DNA of 44,296 nucleotides from Chryseobacterium luteum (GCF_000737785.1 NZ_JPRO01000025.1:1-44296), one strand, 5' to 3'; positions 31,762 to 41,113 are shown, counted from the stretch's first letter. The notes: generated by a model from the sequence alone, not told the origin. Numbers and translations: made by a program.

Positions 31762-32742
31762 TTAGCTTTTCACCCATTTGAACTGAAACTGTAAATCCGG
31801 AGTTGAAATTCTGTCTGTAATTTTCTGAAGTCTTGCAGGAAGTTTCATTAAGTATTCCTGGGCTTTTTCAGCTTTTTCGTTAAGACCTTTTACGTGCTCA
31901 ATCTTCCATTCATCTAATAGATCTTTCATAATGTTGATATAATCCTGACCTGTATATACCATACATCTCTGTGCCGCATCTGAGAAATGTCCCCAAAGTT
32001 CACCTGCTTTCTGACCAGACTGTCTCATCATGTGGGCAGGCATTACGATCTTTTTACGCATCATATCTTCAAATGCCAGGATCATTTCTGAAGGATCTAT
32101 TTCTAAAATTCTGGTAACGAAATGTTTGTACGCTTTTGCATGTCTTGCCTCATCTGCTGCAATTACACCGCACATTTTGGCCAGTTTCCCGTTTCCTGAC
32201 TGTTTTGCCAATGTCCCCACTCTTCTGTGAGAGATATTGGTAGCAGTTTCCTGAAAACTTGTATAAACGAAGTTTCTGTAAGGATCCATGCTTGTCCCTA
32301 AATCGAAACCGTCATTAATTAAATATTGAGTGGTAACTTCCAATTCTCTCATGTTCACTCTTCCGCACAAATAAAGATATTTGCTCAGAAGATCTCCATG
32401 TCTGTTTTCTTCACCAGTCCATGCTCTTATCCAGTTTGCCCAGCCGATTTCGCTCTTCTCCTGATCAATTCCGTCTACTCCCATCAACCATGATTCGTAA
32501 GAAGGCAGTGCTTCTTCTGTAATACAGTCTCCGATAAGCGTTACAAAAAGATCGTAAGGCATTTCACGGGCAAAAGTCTGAATTTCTTCAAGGTCATATT
32601 TAAAATCAGAGCTTGAAGGATCCGGAAGATAATCGGAAGGCTGCCAGATTTTTTCAATTGGCGTTAAAAATTTATCGAGAAAAGAACCAACCTCCTTTTC
32701 CAATATTCCCATTACTTCTTTTCTGACGAGCTTTTGATACAT
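31762..32742 (-). CDS. Acyl-ACP (stearoyl-ACP) desaturase
   Basis: 326 residues, a ferritin-like di-iron desaturase of the plant plastid type. Iron ligands: Glu77 in TEEALPSY, Glu112 and His115 in EENRHG, Glu165 in QETATN, and Glu198 and His201 in DEARH, which follow the D/E-x2-H pattern. The protein inserts a cis double bond into acyl chains bound to acyl carrier protein, using O2 and electrons from ferredoxin. The regiospecificity cannot be read here. Soluble, no membrane segments. Probably monocistronic with its own terminator. Confidence 0.94.
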   Translation of the reverse strand: MYQKLVRKEVMGILEKEVGSFLDKFLTPIEKIWQPSDYLPDPSSSDFKYDLEEIQTFAREMPYDLFVTLIGDCITEEALPSYESWLMGVDGIDQEKSEIGWANWIRAWTGEENRHGDLLSKYLYLCGRVNMRELEVTTQYLINDGFDLGTSMDPYRNFVYTSFQETATNISHRRVGTLAKQSGNGKLAKMCGVIAADEARHAKAYKHFVTRILEIDPSEMILAFEDMMRKKIVMPAHMMRQSGQKAGELWGHFSDAAQRCMVYTGQDYINIMKDLLDEWKIEHVKGLNEKAEKAQEYLMKLPARLQKITDRISTPDLQFQFKWVKS

Positions 32743-32840
32743 CTTACTAAATAGATTTTAATTTGCAAAGATATGATTTATTTATTATTTATGGCATAAT
32801 AACATATGTAACCCATACAATGACTGACATAAATCATGCA

Positions 32841-32873
32841 AAAATGCCGCCATCTATATAATAACGGCATTTT
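32841..32873 (-). terminator. Terminator of the phosphoglycerate mutase gene
   Basis: AAAATGCCG / CGGCATTTT, 9 bp with a 15-nt loop. On the minus strand it is followed by a short T tract. Confidence 0.7.
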
Positions 32874-32894
32874 GCGGACAATATTATTAAAATT

Positions 32895-34436
32895 TTAACT
32901 AATTAAAATATCTCCTGTCATTACTTCCGGAATTTCCACTCCCATTACTTTTAAAATAGTCGGCGCTACATCACCCAGTTTTCCGGGCTTGAGATTCCAT
33001 GTATGATCTTTATCCATTACTATAAATGGTACAAGGTTTGTGGAATGCTGTGTATTGGGTGTACCATCGGGATTGATCATTACATCTGAATTTCCATGGT
33101 CGGCCAGGATAAATACGGCGTATCCATGTTCGTAAGCGGTTGTGGCTACTTTTTCAATGCATTTATCTACTGTTTCTGCGGCTTTCACAGCAGCTTCAAA
33201 AACTCCGGTATGTCCTACCATATCCGTATTGGCGAAATTCAGGCAGATAAAATCAGCAGTTTCGTTTTCCAGTTCAGGAATAATGGCATTTGTAATATCG
33301 TAAGCAGACATTTCCGGTTTCAGATCATAGGTAGGAACGTCTTTGGGACTCGGGCAGAGAAGTCTTCTTTCGCCGTTGAACACTTCCTCGCGTCCTCCGG
33401 AGAAGAAGAATGTTACGTGAGGATATTTTTCTGTTTCAGCAATTCTGATCTGCGTTTTACCGTTTCTTTCAAGAATTTCGCCCATGGTTTCTTTCAATAC
33501 TTCTTCATCAAACACAACCTGCACATTCTGAAAAGTCTTATCATAGTTGGTTAAGGTGATATAATGAAGGTTCAGTTTACGCATAAAGAATTCCGGAAGA
33601 TCTTTCTGGGAAAGCACTTCTGTTATTTCACGTCCTCTGTCTGTACGGAAGTTGAAGCAGATCACTACATCATTGTCTATCATTTTCGCTACAGGAACTA
33701 CGTTTCCTATTTCTGTAGTTTTAACCATGATAATCGGTTTCAGGAACTCATCGGTCACATTATTATCATAGGAATTTTTGATAGCAGCCAAAGCATCTGT
33801 CGTCTGCAGCCCTACTCCTTCTACCATTGCATCGTATGCCAGTTTTACACGTTCCCATCTTTTGTCACGGTCCATAGCGTAATATCTTCCTATCACGGTT
33901 GCCAGCTTACCTACGGTAGCCGCCATATGATCCTGAAGCTCTTCTATAAATCCAAGCCCTGAGTGCGGATCACAGTCTCTTCCGTCTGTAAAGGCATGAA
34001 CAAAAACATTTTCATGCAGTCCAAATTCATGTGCAGCGGTAAGAAGCCCTTTCAAGTGGTTGATATGTGAGTGTACTCCTCCATTGGAAACCAATCCTAT
34101 GAAGTGAAGTTTTTTATTTTCTCTTTTAGCGTATTCAAAGGCATCCTGAATGATCTTCTGCTGTCCTAGTGTTCCGTTTTCAACAGCCATATTCAGCTTT
34201 ACAAGATTCTGGTATACCACTCTTCCTGCTCCCAGGTTCATGTGTCCTACTTCAGAATTCCCCATCTGTCCTACAGGAAGTCCTACCGCCAGACCGCTGG
34301 CTTCAAGTGTTGTATGTGGAAATTTTTGGTAACAGCTGTCTATAAATGGAGTGTTTGCTTTGTCTAAGGCAGAAACCTCAGGATTCGTTCCGAGCCCCCA
34401 TCCGTCAAGGATTGCTAATATTGCTTTTTTTGACAT
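32895..34436 (-). CDS. gpmI: 2,3-bisphosphoglycerate-independent phosphoglycerate mutase
   Basis: 513 residues from ATG 34436, chosen because MSKKAILAILDGWG is the standard opening; the longer frame adds eight residues. Converts 3-phosphoglycerate to 2-phosphoglycerate in glycolysis with two Mn2+ ions. The metal-binding Asp is in DGWG (Asp11), the phosphorylated Ser is in MGNSEVGHMNLG (Ser61), and the phosphatase-domain ligands are in NFANTDMVGHTG and LADHGNSD. A canonical -7 box (34458-34465, minus strand) lies about 20 nt upstream. Confidence 0.97.
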   Translation of the reverse strand: MSKKAILAILDGWGLGTNPEVSALDKANTPFIDSCYQKFPHTTLEASGLAVGLPVGQMGNSEVGHMNLGAGRVVYQNLVKLNMAVENGTLGQQKIIQDAFEYAKRENKKLHFIGLVSNGGVHSHINHLKGLLTAAHEFGLHENVFVHAFTDGRDCDPHSGLGFIEELQDHMAATVGKLATVIGRYYAMDRDKRWERVKLAYDAMVEGVGLQTTDALAAIKNSYDNNVTDEFLKPIIMVKTTEIGNVVPVAKMIDNDVVICFNFRTDRGREITEVLSQKDLPEFFMRKLNLHYITLTNYDKTFQNVQVVFDEEVLKETMGEILERNGKTQIRIAETEKYPHVTFFFSGGREEVFNGERRLLCPSPKDVPTYDLKPEMSAYDITNAIIPELENETADFICLNFANTDMVGHTGVFEAAVKAAETVDKCIEKVATTAYEHGYAVFILADHGNSDVMINPDGTPNTQHSTNLVPFIVMDKDHTWNLKPGKLGDVAPTILKVMGVEIPEVMTGDILIS

Positions 34437-34457
34437 TTTGTATAACTTTTTGTTACA

Positions 34458-34465
34458 CAAATTTA
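34458..34465 (-). promoter_or_regulatory. -7 box of gpmI
   Basis: TAAATTTG on the minus strand matches TAnnTTTG, 22 nt before the chosen start. A -33 TTG is not evident. Confidence 0.5.
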
Positions 34466-34784
34466 CCTAATTTCGGATGAATGAAAGAATTTGAGGGGTT
34501 TATTTTGAAAATATCCGGGGAAAATTCACATGCTTTATATAATGATGTGCTTGTTTTTTTATGTTGCACAGATTTCGCTGATGACACGGATCTTTATTTA
34601 AATTGTTGTTTTAATTATTTATAAATAAGCTATTCCCTGACTTTGGCTAGGCTCAATCACCAATCGTCTTTTTTCTGTACTTTAATTTTTTCGGGTCTCC
34701 TTTGATCTCTCTCTCTGTATTTTTCGCTTCAAAATTATCTGTTGATCTGACATTCTTTTATAAATTATTATTTAATTTTGCTTT
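34466..34784. other. Intergenic gap, with a fragment resembling the MITE-like interior
   Basis: No gene is seen. At 34568-34600 the sequence CAGATTTCGCTGATGACAC followed by GGATCTTTA resembles the interior of the element at 22174-22320 (CTCGCTGATTTGGCAGAT). It may be a decayed relative or a common low-complexity word. The rest is AT-rich. A TAATTTTG box lies at 34773-34780, too close to the ATG at 34785 for a normal leader. Confidence 0.35.
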
Positions 34785-35108
34785 ATGGATTTACGAGATC
34801 AGTTAAAGAACCTTTTTCCTGAACATGAGGAAAAGGATTTTGAAATGCCTAAAGAAGAATTTAAGCAGCAGGAACCTTTGGTGTGCAAATTTGAAAAGAA
34901 AGGCAGAAACGGTAAGCCTGTAACGGTTGTTGAAGGCTGGGAAGGCAGCGAGGAAGATTTAAAGAAAATCTCAAAGAAAATAAAAACCACCCTGGGAATA
35001 GGCGGTTCAGAGAAAGACGGAACGATCATTATTCAGGGCGATAATCGTGATAAAATAATGAATATCCTTAAAGAAATGGGATATAAAACCAAAAGAGTCG
35101 GCGGATAG
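34785..35108 (+). CDS. SUI1/eIF1-like translation initiation factor (YciH)
   Basis: 107 residues. The C-terminal SUI1 domain (about 38-107) shows the conserved core GRNGKPVTVVEGWEG, then LKKISKKIKTTLGIGG and KDGTIIIQGDNRDKI, ending MGYKTKRVGG. The N-terminal 35 residues are acidic and helical. Bacterial homologues bind the 30S subunit and affect start-codon fidelity; their importance varies. The gene is alone between gpmI and the LRR gene, whose 3' end follows after 2 nt in the opposite direction. Confidence 0.9.
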   Translation: MDLRDQLKNLFPEHEEKDFEMPKEEFKQQEPLVCKFEKKGRNGKPVTVVEGWEGSEEDLKKISKKIKTTLGIGGSEKDGTIIIQGDNRDKIMNILKEMGYKTKRVGG

Positions 35109-35110
35109 TT

Positions 35111-36010
35111 CTAGAAATAGATCTGGGTTTCCGGCATCAGGCTTTTTAATCGTTCAATCTTCGTTTTTTCTATTGGGTTTCCTGTAAGAATGAGGGTTTT
35201 CAGTTTTTTCAGCTGTGCTATTTCTACAGGAAGATCTTTTAAATCATTATTGGCCAGATTCATACTGACTATATTTTTCAGTCCTTTTATTCTTTTTGAC
35301 AGTTCTGTGATATGATTGCTGCTTGCATTCAAAAATTCAAGATTCCGGGCTTTGAAAAGGTTTTCCGGAAGTTTTACAATGGCATTTTGCTGGAGTTCCA
35401 GATATTTCAAGTTTTTAGGAAAAGCAAGATTTCCAAGGTCATTAATCTGGTTTTCAGAAAGATTCAGGAATTTTAAGTTTTTGATCTTGTTCAGACGGTC
35501 AGCAATCACACTGATCTGGTTTCCCTGAAGGTTAATTTCTTCTAAAGCAGGAATTTCCATCAGTGCTTCGGGAAAAACATTCAGGTTATTGGCATCAAGG
35601 TGTACAGCTTTTAAGTTTTGAAGTTTTGCAATATTGGGATTGATGCTGGTGAGACCGTTGAGATTCATTGAGAAAGTATTCAGCTTTTTCAGGTTTCCTA
35701 TTTCATCAGGAATGTACTTTATGCTGTTTTCATTTACGTTTAAAATCTCCAGTTCAGTTAAAGCAAAGATCTCCTGATCCATTTTCTCAAGCTTATTTCC
35801 CATAATATTCAGGAAAAAAAGGGAATTCAGCTTCACAATCTGTGGAGGAAGGTTAAACAATCCTTTTTCCCGGAAACTTATGCTGTAAACGGTCTTTTTA
35901 CTGTTTAAAGCCTCATCGATACTGGTAAATGTAGGGTATTTTACAGGATCTATCTGTGCCTTAGCATGACCGAGAGAAAGAATAGAAATAAATACAACAA
36001 GCTTTTTCAT
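35111..36010 (-). CDS. Secreted leucine-rich repeat protein
   Basis: 299 residues. A signal peptide (MKKLVVFISILSLGHAKAQ) is followed by about nine leucine-rich repeats of 22-24 residues with the pattern LxxLxLxxNxIxxLPxxIxxL (for example LEILNVNENSIKYIPDEIG and LEEINLQGNQISVI). The repeats fill nearly the whole mature protein, and there is no anchor or type IX sorting tail. Expected in the periplasm or on the surface, in protein binding. The start codon lies 10 nt after a very strong GC-rich hairpin that separates it from the DUF839 gene, so it needs its own promoter or read-through. Confidence 0.9.
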   Translation of the reverse strand: MKKLVVFISILSLGHAKAQIDPVKYPTFTSIDEALNSKKTVYSISFREKGLFNLPPQIVKLNSLFFLNIMGNKLEKMDQEIFALTELEILNVNENSIKYIPDEIGNLKKLNTFSMNLNGLTSINPNIAKLQNLKAVHLDANNLNVFPEALMEIPALEEINLQGNQISVIADRLNKIKNLKFLNLSENQINDLGNLAFPKNLKYLELQQNAIVKLPENLFKARNLEFLNASSNHITELSKRIKGLKNIVSMNLANNDLKDLPVEIAQLKKLKTLILTGNPIEKTKIERLKSLMPETQIYF

Positions 36011-36019
36011 AGAGTAAAA

Positions 36020-36052
36020 GTTTCGGCGGCGGCTTTGCCGCCGCCGAAACTG
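36020..36052 (-). terminator. GC-rich hairpin between the DUF839 and LRR genes
   Basis: A perfect 15-bp stem (AGTTTCGGCGGCGGC / GCCGCCGCCGAAACT) with a 3-nt loop, the most GC-rich structure in the window. On the minus strand it is followed by TTTTA, then the LRR start codon 10 nt further. It fits a terminator of the DUF839 gene but also lies in the LRR leader. Confidence 0.7.
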
Positions 36053-36064
36053 GGTATTAATAAT

Positions 36065-38218
36065 TTATTTTTTTAATAATTTCACAGTCTTCTGGAAACC
36101 GCCTTCTGCTTCAATATTCAGAACCAGGATACGAGATGTTTCAAGCTGATGGGTAAAATCAAGGTCCAGTGATCTGTTCAGTCCGCTGAATTTCTTTGTG
36201 TAAACGATCTTTCCATCCATGCTGTATGCAGTTACCAAAATATCTTTCAATCCTTTTGGTGAATTGATCTTAACAAGTCCTGAAGTAGGATTCGGAGCTA
36301 CTTCAACTGTATTTTCTGCACTGTGGTTTTCAATAGTTCCCAATGCTCCGGCTGTTCCTAGGTTTTGTTTTAAAGCAATAACGATAGTAGCCGATTTTCC
36401 TCTGTAATCAATTGTATTTCCTGTAGCATCTATATCTGTAGAAATTGTAGAATCAGGATGCTGGATCGAGAAGAAACCGAATTTATGGTCAGGTGTAAAT
36501 GTCAGTCCTGTAGGTTCTGATCCTGCCGGCATAGAAGCGAAAAGTCTCACTTTAGGATTTGCCTGCGTATGATCGGGAGCAATTACCCAAATATAATTTT
36601 TCCCTCCATCCTGAAGTACCCAAAGGTTTCCAAGCTCATCAAAAGTAAGGTTGTCGTTTCCGTCTCCCCATGCTTCAGACTTCATTCCCTGTGCCGTATC
36701 GAATGAATAAGATGTAGAAGCACCTCCTGCAAAGGTTTCTACCTGAGAAGCAGTTGTTCCGTTATCCTGAAGACGGTATATTTTATCCAGCCCTTTTGCG
36801 GTAAAGTAGATCTTTCCATCCAAAGGACTGATGTCTACATCTTCTACTCCATTAAATCTTGTTCCTCCCAGTGACTGTGCAAGAGCTGTGGTGTTATTCT
36901 GGTCTGCTTTCACTTTATTCGGAACCTGGATCCATGTGGCTGTAGTTCCTATAGGATCTCCGGAAGAACTTAATCCCTGATCAAGTTTTAATACATAAAG
37001 ATTTCCTGAAGCAAGATTATTGGGAGTATCCATAACATATTTATAGACCATATGGGTTCCTCCATCCTCTCCGTAATAAGCTGTGGTTCCTGCATTATTA
37101 ACCACAACATTTTCGTGGTTCATAATACCCATCTGCCATAGTTTTCCTTTGGATCCGTCCGTGTTTTGAGAAACAACCTGCGCTGTGGCCGGATCAATTT
37201 CCACCAGCCATCCGTAATCTTTATAACCGTCACTGTTCACATCATTGGAAGTAACAGATTCTTCGGCCGTAACAACGGTTCCCCAGGGAGTAACTCCACC
37301 TGAACAGTTTCTGATCGTCTGAACTAAGCTGGGATCTGAAAAACTTACTGCTCTGGATCTTGTCAGCTGCCAAAGTTTTGTAGCTGTATTATAGTTAACC
37401 TCAGCCATTGTAACGCCTCCCGGATTTGTTTCGTGGTTTACAGAAAGATATCCGTTGGTACTGCTTGATGATTTCGCAACGTAGGCTGTAAAATCATTCT
37501 GGCCTCCTACCATTCCACCTCCTTCAGTGTAATTGTCGCCTTCTTTTAAGATAAGCTGGTATTTATGTTCAGTAGGAATAATCAGTTTATTGGTTTGTAC
37601 GGTAGGAACAATTGAAGTAAAACAGCTGATGTGTGTTCCTGTGCATGCTGTAGGAGGGGTAACGGTAGCTGTTGTTTTTAAATAAGCGTCAATTCTCAGA
37701 TCTGAGCTTGCCCCCGTTCTGTTATGTAATTCTACGGAAATCCTGTTGTTTCCATTTACAAATTTGGATTTCGGAATAGAGAAAATGTTATAAACACTCT
37801 CCGCTGCACCATCTATTGTCGTGCTTGAAGGCGTGCTGAAAGTAACAGTACCTGCCGGCATATTGTCTCTTGCAACTTCAACGCCGTTAAGGTAAACCAC
37901 AATTCCGTCATCTCTCATCACTCCCAATTCCATATTGTCTGAAAGAGCAGTCAGATCTACGGTGAAGTCTTTCGCAAAATAAGCTGCCGTAAGACCTGAA
38001 CTGATGGTAGTCGTTACAGGATCTCCATATCCAAGAGGTCCGTTTCCTGTTGTCCATGCTGAGATGTCAAATGTCTGGTTTTTCCAGGAATCCGCCAGAG
38101 CCTGGTTATTGTCCTTGTAGCTCCAGGAAGAGTTTTTGCTGAATAAAAAGGTCTGTGCCTGTGTGCTAAAGCCAGCGACCATTGCCAACGCCGCAATTGT
38201 AAGTAATTTTTTCTTCAT
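36065..38218 (-). CDS. DUF839 (PhoX-like) secreted protein with type IX sorting tail
   Basis: 717 residues from ATG 38218; the start is placed so that a signal peptide opens the protein (MKKKLLTIAALAMVAGFSTQ). An N-terminal beta-sandwich (about 25-190, with LTAAYFAKDFTVDL and DDGIVVYLNGVEVARDNMP) is followed by the DUF839 beta-propeller (about 200-630), with HETNPGG, CSGGVTPWGTVVTAEE and FNGVEDVDISPLDGKIYF, which is the architecture of PhoX-type alkaline phosphatases. The last 80 residues form the type IX secretion C-terminal sorting domain (VEVAPNPTSGLVKI). Secreted by T9SS; phosphatase activity is inferred only. Next to a di-heme peroxidase on the same strand. Confidence 0.9.
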   Translation of the reverse strand: MKKKLLTIAALAMVAGFSTQAQTFLFSKNSSWSYKDNNQALADSWKNQTFDISAWTTGNGPLGYGDPVTTTISSGLTAAYFAKDFTVDLTALSDNMELGVMRDDGIVVYLNGVEVARDNMPAGTVTFSTPSSTTIDGAAESVYNIFSIPKSKFVNGNNRISVELHNRTGASSDLRIDAYLKTTATVTPPTACTGTHISCFTSIVPTVQTNKLIIPTEHKYQLILKEGDNYTEGGGMVGGQNDFTAYVAKSSSSTNGYLSVNHETNPGGVTMAEVNYNTATKLWQLTRSRAVSFSDPSLVQTIRNCSGGVTPWGTVVTAEESVTSNDVNSDGYKDYGWLVEIDPATAQVVSQNTDGSKGKLWQMGIMNHENVVVNNAGTTAYYGEDGGTHMVYKYVMDTPNNLASGNLYVLKLDQGLSSSGDPIGTTATWIQVPNKVKADQNNTTALAQSLGGTRFNGVEDVDISPLDGKIYFTAKGLDKIYRLQDNGTTASQVETFAGGASTSYSFDTAQGMKSEAWGDGNDNLTFDELGNLWVLQDGGKNYIWVIAPDHTQANPKVRLFASMPAGSEPTGLTFTPDHKFGFFSIQHPDSTISTDIDATGNTIDYRGKSATIVIALKQNLGTAGALGTIENHSAENTVEVAPNPTSGLVKINSPKGLKDILVTAYSMDGKIVYTKKFSGLNRSLDLDFTHQLETSRILVLNIEAEGGFQKTVKLLKK

Positions 38219-38365
38219 TTTTGATTGATTTATTAGACCCTGCAAAACTATTTTTTTAGCACAACACCTCTGTTAATAGGACTTTAAATATAAAGCTTGA
38301 AATATTAATTAATTTACAACCCAATGTTAAGGGAATTAAATAATTGTTAAATCATAGATTTGTGT

Positions 38366-38605
38366 TGGAGGGTACTTTGAGTTTTAGAGTTTTAGAGTTT
38401 TAGAGTTTTAGAGTTTTAGAGTTTTAGAGTTTGAAATTATTAAGCCGAGGATAAAGCTTTAAAAAATTTAACATAATAATTTAGTATTGATATTTAAAAT
38501 ACATCCCCTGTATACTGCTTTTATGACTACCATTCTTCTACGGTCCAAAACTTTCCGACTCTCTAACACTCGCACTCTCCGACCCCCAAACCCTCAAACT
38601 CCTAC
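38366..38605. repeat. Second mirrored octamer-repeat element
   Basis: Right arm: seven 8-nt units in exact register (38550-38605) of the TTGAGGGT family, read on the minus strand; the first unit, GTAGGAGT, contains the stop codon of the peroxidase gene at 38602. Left arm: six identical copies of TTTAGAGT (38383-38430), preceded by CTTTGAGT. The arms are mutually complementary in kind around an interior of about 110 nt. The interior shows no similarity to that of the copy at 12625-12896, although the arms belong to the same family. The rest of the 38219-38601 gap is AT-rich with a possible promoter for the DUF839 gene (TAGTTTTG, 38250-38243). Confidence 0.85.
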
Positions 38606-40431
38606 TTCGCCTTACTGATATCCGTCAATGAATTCAGGAAAGCAATAATCTGACTGATTTCTGTTTTGGTAAGTTCCAGCTTATCCGGCGAAAGTGTCTG
38701 GTTTTTCATCTTTAAACCAAGCCCTTCTCCTCCGCCTTCGTTGTAGAAATCCATTACTTCTTCCAGTGTATTGAAAGCACCGTTATGGAAGTAGGGTTTG
38801 GTAAGAGCAATATTCCTGACGGTAACCGTTTTGAAGGAGTAATCATAGATCCATGATTTTTCTTTTTTTACCGGGCTGTTTCCTCTTCCCATATCGGAAT
38901 CCTGCACAATGGGAAGCTGATTGACAGGTTTTACTGTAATTCCCAAAACCTCTGATTCATTCTCATTAAAAAATGGAGGCACCAAGCCTGAAAAATGAGG
39001 TGCAAAGTGGCATGTAGCGCAATTGGCCTTTCCCATAAACAGGTTGTAGCCCTTTTTCACATCATCGGAAACGTCTTTTTCATTTCGCATAAAACGGTCG
39101 AAATCACTGTCGAAAGAATACAGGGAAGCTACATAAGAGCTTAAAGCTTTGGAAAAATTCTCCTTGCTTATTTTACCGTCTTTAAAAGCTGTGCGGAAAG
39201 CCTTCTTATATTCAGGTTTTGTTTTTAATTTTTTGATGATATCTTCATAACTGGTATTGAACTCATTATTGTTGTAAATCACATGTTCTGCCTGCTGTTC
39301 CAGGTAAAATGCACGGAGGTCATAGAAAAACCTTTTCGCAAAAACAGCATTGTACAGAGATGGAGAATTTCTCAGAACAGTTTTTCCTTCTACATTGCTT
39401 GGAGATTTTGCTTTAAGATCTGTAAAAGCATTTTCCTGAAGATGGCAGACCGCACAGCTCATTTTACCGGTTTGGCTTAAATTCCGGTCATAGAAAATAG
39501 ATTTTCCGAGATTTCTGAGATCTGCATTATCTTCGGAGGACTGAAGCAAAGTGTAGAAATACGGATCCAGGAAATCACTGCTGAAAAAAGTTTTGCTCTT
39601 TACATTCCAACCGGAAAATTCTTTAAGATCATCTGCTCTTCCGTCCCAATTTCCGAATTCTTCATATAGAGGCTGAATATATTTTTTATAAAATTCAATT
39701 CTGTCAAAGGTTTCAAAATCTTTGTTCGCTGAAAGGTAACTGATTCCTTCGGCAAGAATCTGATTGGCTTTCTGAACATTATAATTTTTAAAATAAGCAT
39801 CGTCGTTGATGTATTTTTTTATTCCGGTAAGCGCGTGGTCTGCTTCTTCAGAAATATTCAGGGAACCCGGTGTATCAAAACCTGTAACGCCGAGTGTATA
39901 AATTCGTATCAGCTCTATCCTTAAAGGCAAAGTTTTATTGTTTCCACGGCTTAAGCCATTCTTCACCGTACTCAAATAGAAGCTTGAATAGGAGTTGTAC
40001 AGGAAATCTGTAATGGTTTTGATCTTTTCTTTTTCATCTCCGGCTTCATCGGAAAAGATCAGTTCGTCCAGAACCTGGAGCCCTTCCGGCGGCAATGTGT
40101 AGGCGGAAGTTCCGGCCGCCTCTATATGAAACAGCGGAGCGGCATTAAGATGGGTTTTTGTAAATTCCGGATAATGATAGGCAACGTAAAATTCAATTTC
40201 CTTAAATGAATTCCTGGTACTGCTTAAAGAATTTCTGAGTTCTTCAACAGTGATCTGGTCTTCTGAAAATTTATATACGTCTGATTTCAGCTGATCCAGC
40301 CTGTTTTTGAAATCGGACAATCCTTTATTGACAAAGGTATTTTCACTTTCTTTTCCTTTATCAACCGGGTTAAAAGACATGACAGCCAAACCTATCAGTA
40401 CAATCGCAGCGAGCAGCGGATACAATCTCAT
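38602..40431 (-). CDS. Di-heme cytochrome c peroxidase (CcpA/MauG family)
   Basis: 609 residues. The N-terminal membrane-spanning signal (LYPLLAAIVLIGLAVMSF) is followed by a helical domain (about 30-260) of the imelysin-like type, then the di-heme peroxidase domain (about 270-600) with two c-type heme sites, CAVCH and CATCH. The second is followed by the MauG/CcpA region GRGNSPVKKEKSWIYD and a conserved YFHNGAFNTLEEVMDFYNEG. It reduces peroxides or acts as an electron donor in the periplasm; heme attachment requires a Ccm system elsewhere. Its stop codon is embedded in a mirrored repeat. The DUF839 gene is downstream on the same strand. Confidence 0.93.
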   Translation of the reverse strand: MRLYPLLAAIVLIGLAVMSFNPVDKGKESENTFVNKGLSDFKNRLDQLKSDVYKFSEDQITVEELRNSLSSTRNSFKEIEFYVAYHYPEFTKTHLNAAPLFHIEAAGTSAYTLPPEGLQVLDELIFSDEAGDEKEKIKTITDFLYNSYSSFYLSTVKNGLSRGNNKTLPLRIELIRIYTLGVTGFDTPGSLNISEEADHALTGIKKYINDDAYFKNYNVQKANQILAEGISYLSANKDFETFDRIEFYKKYIQPLYEEFGNWDGRADDLKEFSGWNVKSKTFFSSDFLDPYFYTLLQSSEDNADLRNLGKSIFYDRNLSQTGKMSCAVCHLQENAFTDLKAKSPSNVEGKTVLRNSPSLYNAVFAKRFFYDLRAFYLEQQAEHVIYNNNEFNTSYEDIIKKLKTKPEYKKAFRTAFKDGKISKENFSKALSSYVASLYSFDSDFDRFMRNEKDVSDDVKKGYNLFMGKANCATCHFAPHFSGLVPPFFNENESEVLGITVKPVNQLPIVQDSDMGRGNSPVKKEKSWIYDYSFKTVTVRNIALTKPYFHNGAFNTLEEVMDFYNEGGGEGLGLKMKNQTLSPDKLELTKTEISQIIAFLNSLTDISKAK

Positions 40432-40657
40432 GAATTTTTAGCGGCAAAAGTACCGTTCCGATGTTATCTTAAGTTTAATTACAGATTAAAAAATGATTAT
40501 ATTTCAGATAAAATATTTTTATTAATTTTAAACCCCGAAATCAAATTCATTATACTTAAGGACAGCTGATTTCTGTAAGCCGGTTTAAAAATGATGACGA
40601 AAGGTATTGGGAGAGGGTTTTTAACATCATTTTCAGCAAATTAAAAACAAAATATTT

Positions 40658-41113
40658 ATGAGAACAAAAGTATTATTTGCTTTTGCTGCGGGTTTTCTTT
40701 CACTGTATGGGTTTTCACAGAAAAAGAAAGAAATGGCCGTTTACGCAGAGAAAAAAGGAAGCGATTACTACCTGATACGCCTGGAAGAAAATAAACAGGT
40801 TCCCAATGTTTATGTATATTCAAATGGGATTACAAAACCTTACAAGAACTACACAGATCTTAAAGATATTGTTATTGATTTTCCGGGAATGATCAGCTCC
40901 AATAATTCCACTAAGGAAGAAATGGTTTCTGTTCTAAAAAAAGGAGATAAGTTTTACGAAATCACCACACAGAGAAAAGATCCGAAAAACTTTGAAAAGA
41001 CGATTGTTACGGTTTATGAAGTTTACCAGGGACAGAAGAGAATCATAGAGGAATATGATACCATCTATGATCTTGCCGGGTCTCCTTACAAAGATGCTAT
41101 TTTTATCAATTAA
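40658..41113 (+). CDS. Secreted protein of unknown function
   Basis: 151 residues. A signal peptide (MRTKVLFAFAAGFLSLYGFS) is followed by a mature domain of mixed alpha/beta character with a KKGDKFYEITTQRKDPKN block and many Lys and Tyr. No recognised family. Expected in the periplasm or exported. The nucleoside phosphorylase gene starts 15 nt downstream on the same strand, so the two may share a transcript, but a functional link is not apparent. Confidence 0.75.
   Translation: MRTKVLFAFAAGFLSLYGFSQKKKEMAVYAEKKGSDYYLIRLEENKQVPNVYVYSNGITKPYKNYTDLKDIVIDFPGMISSNNSTKEEMVSVLKKGDKFYEITTQRKDPKNFEKTIVTVYEVYQGQKRIIEEYDTIYDLAGSPYKDAIFIN

Noticed and set aside
34773..34780. Promoter box TAATTTTG for the SUI1 gene
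   Set aside because: It ends 4 nt before the ATG, which would put the transcript start at or inside the start codon. A leaderless transcript is possible but unsupported.
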